Shown here: piece after piece, positions 7,980-17,579 of the stretch
Layout of the letters: every line of letters begins with the position of its first letter
Position numbering within the stretch: the stretch's first letter is position 1
NCBI GenBank assembly: GCA_947441325.1
Contig: CANETR010000002.1
Span: 1 to 20,318 of the forward strand
DNA length: 20,318 bases
Origin: Saprospiraceae bacterium
Lineage (GTDB): Bacteria > Bacteroidota > Bacteroidia > Chitinophagales > Saprospiraceae
Direction: 5' to 3'
Position numbers and translations under genes: made by a program
Notes under the pieces: generated by a model
What the model was told of the DNA's origin: nothing
The model's database searches: none
What the model saw: the letters and a program-made list of their open reading frames with translations, nothing else

Positions 7980-10900
7980 ATGATAAAATATTTACAAGTA
8001 TTGATATTAGCCCTGCTGATGTTTTTTTCATTTGAAGGCAAAGCGCAATTCAATATCAACTATCCATCACAGGCCGAAGATCTAAACAGCTGTTTTGGTA
8101 ATGGTTTATTAAGGGTTGAAATAATAGTTTTAACTGGTACAACAAATTTAACTGTTGAAATCCAACTACCTCCTGGAATAAGTTATCAAAGCGGATCTGT
8201 TCAACTCCAAAATGCACAAGGGATAACTGGAATTACACAAATAGGCGGAAATGCGAATGCCCCTATTTTTCAAATCAGTCCTAATCGCCTGAATGCTGGG
8301 GATTTTATTGTATTCAGCATAATAAAAACTGCCAACTGTTCAGCCAGGACTCATGCGCTTTCGGGGGGCAGGTTTAAGGATATAGTAACTGTAAGTGGTA
8401 GTTCAGGAATCGTGACTGACAACAATCAGGGTTTGAATACATACAATGTGTTGTTCCCCTCGTTTACATTTACACAACCTACAGCGCTTAACAATGCAAT
8501 AGTTGGCACTACATACAATCGTAGTTTCACAATTACGAATGGAGCAGCTGGAGTTTCTCCAAATCTTTATTTGCAAATCATATCTCCCGTGGGTTCAATT
8601 TCGTTGAATTCACTGAATCTAAACGGATTTGGAATACTTACGCCAAGTGCAGTAAACGGTGATACTCTTTTTTTTACTATAACCCCTTCTATGCTTGGTT
8701 CTGATGGCCTTTTTACAAATGGAGAGTCGCTTGTTTTTACAGAAAACGTAAGGATTCTAGATTGTAATGCCAATACATCTTACAGAGTGGGATGGGGCTG
8801 CTCCTCCAATTCGGCAGCATGGTGTCAGACAATATTAGGCAGCGGTATTGTAAATTATCCTACAGGTGTTGGAAGTTTATCCTCATTTACGGCTTCAAAA
8901 GCTCCGGGATTTGTAGATATGTGCGGAACCGGTAATAACGGATTTATAAATATGCAGGCCAGTTACAATTGGTCGGGCAGTGGCAATAATACGGTTGCAT
9001 CGGCTTATAATGTTGTACTACGCTTAGGCGGAATCAGTCAAGGAACTTCCCTGACAACTTTACAGATTGCTTCTTATTCTTTTATTGGGAATGTAAATAT
9101 CAACGGCAATTCAGTGCCAAGCACTTTCAGCGGAGGCATACTCAATATTGGCACTGCCAATTTCTTCAGCTTCGATCCTGATGGGCCTGGTGGTCTTGAA
9201 GATATAGATGCCGATGGTTTTTTCGATGATTTGGCTCCGGGTAATACTGTTCAAATTAATTTTCAGATACAACCTAACTGTAATGCCCCCTGCGGACAGG
9301 GAATATCAACAAACAGTGGCATAGCTGGAGCAATAAATTACAATGACATTTGCAGAAATGCCCTTCAGTCTCAGAGAATAAATGGCCTTAGCTGGTCGCA
9401 GGATGTAATGATACCAAATGGCTATGCCCCTGCAAATATAGTACCGGGAGTGCCATTTACAGTACGTTTAAGTAGCGGCATTAATGGAAATAACAACCCT
9501 TTCAACTCCGTAAATACGCGTTGGAGTTGGTATGTTGTGCTCCCCGCAGGTGTAACAGTAGCAGGGAATTCCATATGGACAAATGGTGAATACCCTGCTA
9601 CTAGTGCAGCATCAAGTATCGGTTTAACAGTTTCGAATGATACCGTTTGGATTCAATCGCCAAGTAATACAACTGGATTTGCACAAATTGATTTAGTATA
9701 CAATTGCACGGCAGGTAACAATGCGTTAAATTTTACGCTCAGATATGGTTTTGTACAAATTAATAACCCTGCAACATCCTGTCTTTGTTTTGGAAGAAGA
9801 AGCTGTGGCAGTCTCCTTGTTCAAACATACTGTCCCATGCCCTGCAGTTCGGGTCCTGTAAATCTAGTCCCAACGCTGAGAAGAACCAATGGTTGTTTGG
9901 GCTGGACCAATGCAAATATGACCAGCCGCCAATCCATAAGCAGTATAAGTAACTACGATTTGAGTAAAGCGCTTTTTCTCGACACCATTCAACTCAGCGG
10001 CAGTGCAGTTCAATCAAATGCAGCTTCGAACCTTGGGATGCAACTCGAGGTTCTGAGTCAGGGCACAGCATATCCACTTCTTGCACAAAGTGTTTATGTC
10101 GAAATATGGAGATCGGGTGTCTTGCTGAGCAGTGGAACCTATAACACTGCATTCAATTCAGGCAGTACAAATGGCAGTCAAAGAATTGGATGGAATTTAA
10201 ATGGAGCCCTGCCCAGCGGTGGTTTATTGCAAAATGACAGTATTTTTACGCTGTCGCGTTACATTGTGCAGACCAATATACTACCGCTAAACGACACGCA
10301 AAGCGGCCTTGCATGGTACCTTTACAATACCATATCGGGAAATAATATCAGGTGTAATGAGTTTGTTCCTGAGTTCTATCTGGTTGGCACAACTTCTCTG
10401 AACGGCTCAAACACCTTCAACACCTCTCAATGTTCCAATAATTCATTGGGTGGAAATACTAATTACCTGGCCCGACGATTCAACACTGCTGGTGTAAAAT
10501 ACCAAAATGAATTCAGACCGGCGATGTATATCGATTCTTTTCAGGTTGTTATGCCAAATGGCTATGAGTATGTAAGTTCAACTTATATTTATACGGCATC
10601 TTTCGGAACTGCAGGATATGGCCTTACACTTACACCAAGCTCCGTAAACGGAAACGTCTTGACCTTTGTAAATCCTGGCAATTGGCTTCCTTTTGAAATC
10701 ACTGTAACAAATACTTATGGGACAATGATCCCGGTAACAGTTAGGCCTACCTGTGCCACAAGAACCACCGAAACAATAACATTTAGGGTATTTGTTAAAG
10801 ATTATTACTACGCTTTTGCAAATGCCGCAACACATCCTGCTGTACACAGCGGAAACCTATACGGTGCAAACAGGCCAATCAATCATAGTAATAAGGGCAA

Positions 10901-13064
10901 TTTATCCCTTTCTAATCTAACCGGAGAAATTCAGGCAGTCGCTATGCAGGAATTTTTCGACATCAGTTTGAGCAATGATGGTAATGGAGTTGCTCCATTT
11001 ACTTGGTTGGCGATTCCAAACAATTCTATTTACAATATTATATCATTAACTGATTTAACATCTTCTTCAACACTCACTCCTATCAGCTATCCTGGAGGAG
11101 TTTGGTTTCAACTTAGTAGTGCGGGCCTTAATTCTGCTCAGTCCAGAAATTATAGAATCAGGTTTAGTTACAGTAATTGTAGCACTGACAGTATCAGGGT
11201 TTTAGCAGGTTGGAACTGTACCTCTTTTCCCTCAAATCCAAACAGCTACTCCTGTCAGCAAGAACAGATTTTTTTACGTTACAACCCTGCTGCTTCAGAG
11301 CTTGGCATAAATAGCGTCTCTGTTCCCGTGGGAACTATTAACTTATGTAATCCGGGATTTTATGAATACGTTGTAAATTCTGTTCAGGCAGGTAATATGT
11401 ACAACAACCGTTTAATTATTCAAGCATCTAATGGTTTATTTCCTATTTATTTGCAGGCAGAATATCCAAGAGGATCGGGTAATTGGCAAACACTTAGCGC
11501 AATTCAAAATGGTAATAACTACAATTATAATCTCAGTAGTCATAGTGCTTACCCTTTGACAAGTGGTATATTGGGAACGCTCAGTGCAGCCGGTAACAAT
11601 TCGTTGAGACAAATCGGTATTCGATTCGAAATGCAGACTGACTGTAATTTTACTACAAACAGCTCATTTAATGTATTTGCAACTGCAAACAGCTCCTGCG
11701 GCGCTTTATCAATCGGCAGCAATGTTCCTTTTACGGCACCAAATATCAGAATTACTGATATAGAACCCGAATACTATACCGACCACCTTATCAATGCAGC
11801 AACTACTACAAACTGTGCAAATAGAAGCATTGATATTATGACAACTATCATTGGCGGTGTAACAGGATCAACTGCAAGCATTGAGATTGTTTTGAATAAT
11901 GGTTTGAGATTTGTGAGCGGCAGCTTAATCTGCAACTCGGCCTCCTGCGTTTCACTAAGTTCTGTTACTGTCAATTCAAGCGGCCAGCAGATAATCAGGT
12001 TGCAGATACCGTCGGGATTACCCAATGCAACAAGATTGAGATATAGTATCGATGTGTCTGATATAGCGGTGCCTGCCTGTGGTTTAAGTCAGATATCTGT
12101 TCAGGGTTTCGATATTAACGGGCCAGTTTCCTGTGTCACGGAACTATCAGGACAGTGTAATATAGTTCAATATTCTACAGGGTTTAATAGTCAAAATATT
12201 TTGGTGGAGAAACCTATTGCAGATCTCAGACTATCAAGTCCTGTGGTACTTTCGGGCAGTAATTATTTAGTTAACTTTGAGGTTGAAAACAATGGTACAC
12301 AAGCAACAAATAATCCTCTTAGCATTGATTTTTACTGTATCGATAATCTGGGCAATATAACTGGCAATCCAATACAAACTTCAATTATCAATAGCCCGAT
12401 AGCTCCAGGAGCAACATTGACACAAAATGTTCAAATCAATGCATTCAGTTGCAATTTCTTTGGCTTTGCAGGGGTTCTCAGCAATGTGTCAAATTGTGTT
12501 TGTGACTCAGTTGGTTTCAGAGAGTTTACACAGATTTTACCTGTTGCGCTTATCTCTTTCGATGCAAGCAGTCAAATCAACAGGACCGTTTTACTTGAAT
12601 GGACTACGGCATCTGAAACTAATAATGACTTTTTCAGCATCGAACGCAGTGGTGATGCTATTCAATGGCAATATGTATCTGATGTTAAAGCTGCAGATGA
12701 ATCCGCCGGGGTAGAACTTAATTACAGTGCTATAGACTACAATCCCTTTGGCGGAATTTCCTATTACCGTTTGAAACAAACCGATACGGATGGAAGTTTC
12801 AGTTATTCCCCCATAAGGTCGGTCGAAATCGCAGCGGATAACAAATTTTCATTTTACCCGAATCCGGCAGATGATTTTATTCATATTGAATCATCTTCAG
12901 AAACGTATAGTGTAGAAATTCTAAATGTTTTCGGACAGTCGAAAGGAATCTATAACAATATCAAGACTATTGACACTAAATCTCTATCATCGGGCACTTA
13001 CTTTATTAAAATTTCAGAGAATCATAAGAATGTAATTAGCTCAAAGTTTCAGATAGCACATTAG
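7980..13064 (+). CDS. Very large secreted DUF11-like repeat protein with T9SS type A sorting domain
   Basis: A complete 1,694-residue protein. Signal peptide 1-22 ('LQVLILALLMFFSF', cleavage at 'GKA|Q'). The body is beta-rich, Asn/Ser/Thr/Gly-rich and Cys-paired. It has DUF11-like segments that recur far apart, such as 'VEIQLPPGISYQSGSV' near residue 58 and 'IEIVLNNGLRFVSGSL' near 1300, and Cys blocks 'YRVGWGCSS' (about 268) and 'RVLAGWNCTS' (about 1075). An Asp-rich loop 'DIDADGFFDD' near residues 405-415 resembles a calcium-binding loop. From about 1520 comes 'LPVALISFDA' and a fibronectin-III-like 'LLEWTTASETNNDFFSIE', then a canonical type A sorting domain (about 1620-1694) with 'FYPNPADDF', 'EILNVFGQ' and 'LSSGTYFIKI'. 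Export by the T9SS is well supported; the function (structural or adhesive surface protein) is inference. It contains no SprB repeats, so it is not a paralogue of the preceding genes. It is a single-gene transcript between two terminators. Confidence 0.93.
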   Translation: MIKYLQVLILALLMFFSFEGKAQFNINYPSQAEDLNSCFGNGLLRVEIIVLTGTTNLTVEIQLPPGISYQSGSVQLQNAQGITGITQIGGNANAPIFQISPNRLNAGDFIVFSIIKTANCSARTHALSGGRFKDIVTVSGSSGIVTDNNQGLNTYNVLFPSFTFTQPTALNNAIVGTTYNRSFTITNGAAGVSPNLYLQIISPVGSISLNSLNLNGFGILTPSAVNGDTLFFTITPSMLGSDGLFTNGESLVFTENVRILDCNANTSYRVGWGCSSNSAAWCQTILGSGIVNYPTGVGSLSSFTASKAPGFVDMCGTGNNGFINMQASYNWSGSGNNTVASAYNVVLRLGGISQGTSLTTLQIASYSFIGNVNINGNSVPSTFSGGILNIGTANFFSFDPDGPGGLEDIDADGFFDDLAPGNTVQINFQIQPNCNAPCGQGISTNSGIAGAINYNDICRNALQSQRINGLSWSQDVMIPNGYAPANIVPGVPFTVRLSSGINGNNNPFNSVNTRWSWYVVLPAGVTVAGNSIWTNGEYPATSAASSIGLTVSNDTVWIQSPSNTTGFAQIDLVYNCTAGNNALNFTLRYGFVQINNPATSCLCFGRRSCGSLLVQTYCPMPCSSGPVNLVPTLRRTNGCLGWTNANMTSRQSISSISNYDLSKALFLDTIQLSGSAVQSNAASNLGMQLEVLSQGTAYPLLAQSVYVEIWRSGVLLSSGTYNTAFNSGSTNGSQRIGWNLNGALPSGGLLQNDSIFTLSRYIVQTNILPLNDTQSGLAWYLYNTISGNNIRCNEFVPEFYLVGTTSLNGSNTFNTSQCSNNSLGGNTNYLARRFNTAGVKYQNEFRPAMYIDSFQVVMPNGYEYVSSTYIYTASFGTAGYGLTLTPSSVNGNVLTFVNPGNWLPFEITVTNTYGTMIPVTVRPTCATRTTETITFRVFVKDYYYAFANAATHPAVHSGNLYGANRPINHSNKGNLSLSNLTGEIQAVAMQEFFDISLSNDGNGVAPFTWLAIPNNSIYNIISLTDLTSSSTLTPISYPGGVWFQLSSAGLNSAQSRNYRIRFSYSNCSTDSIRVLAGWNCTSFPSNPNSYSCQQEQIFLRYNPAASELGINSVSVPVGTINLCNPGFYEYVVNSVQAGNMYNNRLIIQASNGLFPIYLQAEYPRGSGNWQTLSAIQNGNNYNYNLSSHSAYPLTSGILGTLSAAGNNSLRQIGIRFEMQTDCNFTTNSSFNVFATANSSCGALSIGSNVPFTAPNIRITDIEPEYYTDHLINAATTTNCANRSIDIMTTIIGGVTGSTASIEIVLNNGLRFVSGSLICNSASCVSLSSVTVNSSGQQIIRLQIPSGLPNATRLRYSIDVSDIAVPACGLSQISVQGFDINGPVSCVTELSGQCNIVQYSTGFNSQNILVEKPIADLRLSSPVVLSGSNYLVNFEVENNGTQATNNPLSIDFYCIDNLGNITGNPIQTSIINSPIAPGATLTQNVQINAFSCNFFGFAGVLSNVSNCVCDSVGFREFTQILPVALISFDASSQINRTVLLEWTTASETNNDFFSIERSGDAIQWQYVSDVKAADESAGVELNYSAIDYNPFGGISYYRLKQTDTDGSFSYSPIRSVEIAADNKFSFYPNPADDFIHIESSSETYSVEILNVFGQSKGIYNNIKTIDTKSLSSGTYFIKISENHKNVISSKFQIAH

Positions 13065-13089
13065 TCTAACTGCTAATCATTAAAAATAG

Positions 13090-13130
13090 AAAGAGGCTTT
13101 CCAAAAAATTGGGTAGCCTCTTTTCTTTTT
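13090..13130. terminator. Bidirectional intrinsic terminator between convergent genes
   Basis: The arms AAAGAGGCT (13090-13098) and AGCCTCTTT (13115-13123) pair perfectly. The stem can continue, past a T-T mismatch, with TCC/GGG around an A-rich loop (13103-13110). A TTTTCTTTTT tract follows on the + strand. On the - strand the complement is followed by a T-rich stretch as well. It sits 26 bp after the + gene and about 90 bp beyond the kinase stop on the other strand, so it can end both transcripts. Confidence 0.85.
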
Positions 13131-13221
13131 AGTTTTATTGGCACTTTTATTCAGAATTTTTTATCCAAAAAAATGAGTAAAAAATGAATGCTAGCATATC
13201 ACGCTGAAGCTTAAGCTAAAC

Positions 13222-16200
13222 TTAAGCAACTTCGAACCCATTCAATACATTTCTCAACTCAACACTCACTATATCAGTGATCTCGACCAGGTTTTGAATG
13301 GCGCTTTTACATTTCTCAAGTTCAGCAGTTGCATTTACATCAAAATAATTCAATAAGAAAATATCCTGCTCCAAACTTGTAATACCAAATTGAATATAAG
13401 TTGCCTTTATTTTGTGTGCAATCGACTTGCTTGTTTCATAATCATTGGCCTCAAATGCCGTTTTAAGCTCTATTACAGCTGATGGAATCTGTTCAAGGAA
13501 CATGCTGATTATCTTTATCATAAATTCATCAGAACCTGCACTCAAAGTCTTGAGCATATCCAAATTTAACAATGACCCGCTTTCTACTTCATTGGGGCTT
13601 TCAATTACTTTTATATCTGTAAATAAATTCAGATTTTTAGTAATTGCATCCATGAGCTGTATTTCATTGTATGGCTTGAGTACATAATCATTCATACCCA
13701 ATTCAAAACATCTTTCAATTTCTGTTTTAAGCGCATTTGCAGTCAATGCAATAATAGGTGTGCTTATCTTTAATATTTTTCTCAGGTATTCGGTCGCTGC
13801 AAATCCGTCCATTTCTGGCATTTGAAGATCCATCAAAATTAAATCCACCTCATTGAGATTTGGATGAGTGATGGCCTCTTTTCCATTTTTGGCTTCAAAC
13901 ACTGTTATACCATAAAAAGCAAGTAAGGTATTTGCTACCAAGAGATTAATGTCGTTGTCTTCAACAACCAGAACTTTTAAGTTATTAAGTTTAGACTTGG
14001 CTGTTTTTTCTCTTTCCTCCTTATTTATTTTCTGAAGATTTTTTTCAAATGGGATATGGATTGTAAATGTTGTTCCGCTATCTTTTTGGCTATCTACTGT
14101 TATTGCCCCCTGCATCAAATCGACCAATCCTTTTGTTATGGCCATTCCCAAACCAGTACCACCATGTTTTCTGCCTAATGAGGAATCCTCCTGACTGAAT
14201 TTATCGAAAATTTTACCAATAAATCCTTCACTCATACCAATTCCTGTATCAGAAACAATAATTTCGAGCAGCTGACTATTTTCTGTATCCTTCAGTGGTC
14301 TTGCTCTAAGGGAGACCGTTCCTTTTTCTGTAAATTTAAGCGAATTACTAAGCAGATTCAATAAGGCCTGTCTCAATCTTGTTTCATCGCCAATCAACAA
14401 TTCATGTATTTCACTCGAAACCTCAAAGTCAAGTTTTAGTCCTTTTTCTTCTGCAATAGAGAAAAGAATTGATTGTAGCTGTTTCACCACATGTCTTAAA
14501 CTGAAGGTAGATATATTCAATTTAAACTCACCGGCTGTTATTTTGGTAAAATCAAGTACATTATTGATGAGTGAATGCAGGTGATCGCCCGATTGAGCAA
14601 TATGACTTACTAATTTTTGATCCTCAATACTTAGTGTACTCTTTTTCAAAATCTTAGACAAACCGGTAATGGCATGCAAAGGCGTTCTTATCTCGTGGCT
14701 CATATTGGCTATAAACTCTTCTTTGGCCTTATCTGATGCTTCTGCCCTTATCTTCGCCTCTTTTAACTTTTGCTCATTTTCTTTCAACAATGATATATCG
14801 TTGAAATAAAGGTTAATCTGATTTGAGTCTTCAATCAGCAAGCAGTCTACTGTAAAGAAATTATTTTCGTTGAATTGAACCTCAAATTGAACCTTATTTT
14901 TTTCATGACTAAGCAATTCAGTAACATGTTTCAAAAATTCCTCTTTAGAAACTAATTTATTATCAAAATTCAAGTCATGGATGTTTTCAGCTGCATCATT
15001 TTCAAGAATGATTTTCCCTTCAAGATCAATTCTTATAACCGGATTGGGGTTAAGTTCGGGGAAGAGGGCCATGCTTTTGATGATCTCCGTTTTATCCTCT
15101 CTATCTAGTGCATTTTCGATAGCTGTCGCAAAGGTGCTTAGAATAGAAATCTCTGCTTCTGACCAATTTCTTTCGATAGTACAGTCGTCGAAACCTACAT
15201 AACCCCAGAAAAGCTCTCCTTTGAAAATTGGGATAATGAGAATGGAAAGAATATCCTGTGATTCGAGTATTTTTTTAAATTTGTCGTCATCATCCAGATC
15301 ATTTGTCCGCTTAACAAAAGGTAATCTATTGCCTAATACCCCGATAAACTCTTCAAATTCACCCATGGGTAAGTTTTGCATTTCGGGATTATCTATCTGT
15401 GCGTCTGCATTGCCAGAATTCCATTCAAATCTTTGTGATGCTAACATTCCTAGTTTCGGATCATTGCTAGTAGTAAAAAGATAAGTTCTGTCAACAACTA
15501 CGGCTTTGCCCATTAATTCCAGGGTTTGAGAAATAGAATCGAGTGCATCGAGGCTATTCAAAAGAATATTACTGGCTGTTGAAATTGCCAATAGCATTTT
15601 CTCTCTTCTCAGAAGCTCTTCCTCCGTCATCTTTCTTTCGGTGATATCGGTCTCAACTGCAATATAACCTATGAGTTCATCCTTTTGGTCAAAAAGAGGA
15701 ACGATATTCATGTCTAACCAATATTCTTTTCCATATTTATCAGCATTGAGAATTTCAACTTTTAATTCATGTTTATTATCTAAACATTGCTTAACATAGT
15801 CAAGGGTATCTGTATTAGTTTTAGGGGATTGAAACATTCGGGGCGACCTGCCTATCAGTTCATGCATTTCGTATCCGGTCAGCCTCAATAAACTGTCATT
15901 CACCCAGACCATTTTCCTGTCTTTGTCGGTAATAATTACACAGTTTGAAGTTTTTTTAGCAACAAGCGAGAGCTTGTTTACTTCATTTTCAATTAATTTG
16001 CGCTCTGTAATATCCTGAAAAGATCCACTAAAGGTCAAAATATTTCCAGCTAGATCGTATTGAGGTTCAGCTACTAAAGAAACCCATTTTTCAGGTTTTG
16101 ATACATCTTTAAAATTGAGTTTAAAATCTTTTTGAAAGCCTTGTCTGTTGAAAATAGCATCTTCAAAACTATGTACGATCTCGTCATTGTCTTCGCTGCA

Positions 16201-17139
16201 GAGAAAATTAAGCCAATTGTCAGTTGGTCCGTCGGTTTCATTCAATGACAGAATCTGATTGATAACATTTGAAAGCGTCCACTTACCTGTAATTAAATCA
16301 TATTCGTAGTTTCCAAATTTAGAAGCTGTTTGAGCCTTTATCAATTTTTCTGTAGTTTCCTTTAAGTCTATGGTTCTGAGTTCTATTTCATGTTCAAGCT
16401 GCTTGTTAAATTCTTGATTTCTTTTTTTAGCATCAATCAGTGCCGTTTTCAGACTAAAAAGTGCATTATTAAGATTACTAAGCTCATTTATTCCAGAATT
16501 TTCATTGATATCCACATCAAAATTCTGCTTTTCGAGCTGATTTGCAACGATGGTAAGTTTTCTGATGGGTCTTGAAATGGTATTAGCAAAAAACAAGAAG
16601 GCAATTAGTGAAACCACTAAGAGTATAACAAGAAACTGATATACAGGATAATTGAGCTTATAAATTTTGGCCTGTATAAAATCCCTCGAAAAAGCAATCA
16701 ACACATAGCCTTTCAATAGTTCGGAATCTATGCGACAGCTTTCATAAATGTAATTTACCGTATCCTTTTTGAGCACCGTTTTGGCATCAAAACTATCTGG
16801 ATTCACCTGAAAAACCTGTTCTGTGCCGTCTTCCTGATTTTCAATAATGGCAATAAATTCAAATTCAGAAGAAGATTTGGCTAAATCGATTGTTTTTTTT
16901 AAACCTTCGAAATTGTCAGAGCTTAAGGTAAGTTCCACACCTAAGGCTACGGTTTTGGCAAGTTCTTTTATTTTGGAACTATAGTTTTCAATGAATATAA
17001 TTTCCTGCTTTTTGGGATAATAAAACCCTGCTGCAAGAATAAAAACTGTAATACTTATGGCAAAAGGCAACCATATCCTCAATGAAATTCCACTGAGAAT
17101 AAAAGCAGGAACAAATTTTTTATGGGTTGACTTGGCCAA
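13222..17139 (-). CDS. Membrane-bound hybrid sensor histidine kinase (HAMP-PAS-PAS-GAF-PAS-HisKA-HATPase-REC-Hpt)
   Basis: A 1,305-residue sensor kinase. Membrane segments at about 22-41 and 166-186 enclose a periplasmic sensor domain of about 125 residues. HAMP and a coiled coil follow (187-270), then PAS (about 272-383, ending 'DITERK'), PAS (about 391-503, with 'ITDKDRKMVWVN' and again 'DITERK'), GAF (about 520-680) and a third, divergent PAS (about 690-785). HisKA carries 'SHEIRTP' with His815. The ATPase domain has N-box Asn928/Asn932, G1 'DTGIGM' (964-969) and G2 'GGTGLGM' (993-999). The receiver has Glu1060/Asp1061, phospho-acceptor Asp1104 in 'LMDLQMPEMDG', Thr1133 and Lys1155. The Hpt domain has His1242 in 'AHKIK'. 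All catalytic residues are present, so a full His-Asp-His relay is expected. There is no DNA-binding output; the partner regulator must be elsewhere. The start is TTG: an in-frame stop lies 9 nt upstream and the first internal Met is at residue 410. It is the last gene of a three-gene operon, 4 nt after the binding-protein gene. Confidence 0.95.
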   Translation of the reverse strand: MAKSTHKKFVPAFILSGISLRIWLPFAISITVFILAAGFYYPKKQEIIFIENYSSKIKELAKTVALGVELTLSSDNFEGLKKTIDLAKSSSEFEFIAIIENQEDGTEQVFQVNPDSFDAKTVLKKDTVNYIYESCRIDSELLKGYVLIAFSRDFIQAKIYKLNYPVYQFLVILLVVSLIAFLFFANTISRPIRKLTIVANQLEKQNFDVDINENSGINELSNLNNALFSLKTALIDAKKRNQEFNKQLEHEIELRTIDLKETTEKLIKAQTASKFGNYEYDLITGKWTLSNVINQILSLNETDGPTDNWLNFLCSEDNDEIVHSFEDAIFNRQGFQKDFKLNFKDVSKPEKWVSLVAEPQYDLAGNILTFSGSFQDITERKLIENEVNKLSLVAKKTSNCVIITDKDRKMVWVNDSLLRLTGYEMHELIGRSPRMFQSPKTNTDTLDYVKQCLDNKHELKVEILNADKYGKEYWLDMNIVPLFDQKDELIGYIAVETDITERKMTEEELLRREKMLLAISTASNILLNSLDALDSISQTLELMGKAVVVDRTYLFTTSNDPKLGMLASQRFEWNSGNADAQIDNPEMQNLPMGEFEEFIGVLGNRLPFVKRTNDLDDDDKFKKILESQDILSILIIPIFKGELFWGYVGFDDCTIERNWSEAEISILSTFATAIENALDREDKTEIIKSMALFPELNPNPVIRIDLEGKIILENDAAENIHDLNFDNKLVSKEEFLKHVTELLSHEKNKVQFEVQFNENNFFTVDCLLIEDSNQINLYFNDISLLKENEQKLKEAKIRAEASDKAKEEFIANMSHEIRTPLHAITGLSKILKKSTLSIEDQKLVSHIAQSGDHLHSLINNVLDFTKITAGEFKLNISTFSLRHVVKQLQSILFSIAEEKGLKLDFEVSSEIHELLIGDETRLRQALLNLLSNSLKFTEKGTVSLRARPLKDTENSQLLEIIVSDTGIGMSEGFIGKIFDKFSQEDSSLGRKHGGTGLGMAITKGLVDLMQGAITVDSQKDSGTTFTIHIPFEKNLQKINKEEREKTAKSKLNNLKVLVVEDNDINLLVANTLLAFYGITVFEAKNGKEAITHPNLNEVDLILMDLQMPEMDGFAATEYLRKILKISTPIIALTANALKTEIERCFELGMNDYVLKPYNEIQLMDAITKNLNLFTDIKVIESPNEVESGSLLNLDMLKTLSAGSDEFMIKIISMFLEQIPSAVIELKTAFEANDYETSKSIAHKIKATYIQFGITSLEQDIFLLNYFDVNATAELEKCKSAIQNLVEITDIVSVELRNVLNGFEVA

Positions 17140-17143
17140 TTGA

Positions 17144-17569
17144 TTATTTTAATTTGATAATTAGAGAAGCGGGCACTTCAGAACTTTTACAATATAAAGC
17201 AGCAATGGCACCAGAATTTTTATTGACATAGTCTATTGCCTCTCTGGTACTTTGTACAAATACTGGTGGATTGGATCTTCCCTGAAATACCAAAGCCAGC
17301 CAATGTTTTTGCATGCCGGTAACCGATGTTTGAAAAATTTCATTCGCTACGCCTGTCGCATCATCCGATTTCGGAGAAGGCAACACAATAATCACTTCTT
17401 CCTTATTTTTCCAAAATGACATTTTACCCTTGAAAATATCTCTCGCCTCTTTTAATGTCAGTTCTGTCAAGCCTGTTTTATTACCTATTATAACCAGCTT
17501 CTCTTCTGTCTGTGCCAGGAGAGTAGTGCCGAGAAATAGGGATAAAAATAAGCTGATTAAAAATTGCAT
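17144..17569 (-). CDS. Small PstS-like periplasmic substrate-binding protein
   Basis: 141 residues with a signal peptide ('FLISLFLSLFLGTTLLA|QT'). The mature protein is a short version of the phosphate-type substrate-binding fold: 'KLVIIGNKTGLTELTLKEA', then 'IFKGKMSFW', 'HWLALVFQGRSNPP' and 'VNKNSGAIAAL'. These match the pattern of the roughly 140-residue proteins usually named phosphate ABC transporter substrate-binding proteins. No ABC permease or ATPase genes lie beside it, so transport is unlikely to be its main job. Its neighbours are a porin-like barrel (10 nt upstream) and a sensor kinase (4 nt downstream), which suggests it binds a solute and presents it to the kinase's periplasmic domain (inference). 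The ligand cannot be read from the sequence; phosphate or another oxyanion is the family guess. Confidence 0.82.
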   Translation of the reverse strand: MQFLISLFLSLFLGTTLLAQTEEKLVIIGNKTGLTELTLKEARDIFKGKMSFWKNKEEVIIVLPSPKSDDATGVANEIFQTSVTGMQKHWLALVFQGRSNPPVFVQSTREAIDYVNKNSGAIAALYCKSSEVPASLIIKLK

Positions 17570-17579
17570 TTTTGTGTTT

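Noticed and set aside
15221..15484. Open frame on the + strand antisense to the kinase
   Set aside because: It overlaps the GAF-coding part of an intact kinase gene and has no recognisable domain or promoter; likewise 13445-13687, 14981-15202 and 16390-16575.
17144..17569. PstS of a phosphate ABC transporter (pstSCAB)
   Set aside because: The protein is about half the usual PstS length and no permease or ATPase gene is adjacent; the operon partners are a barrel and a kinase.
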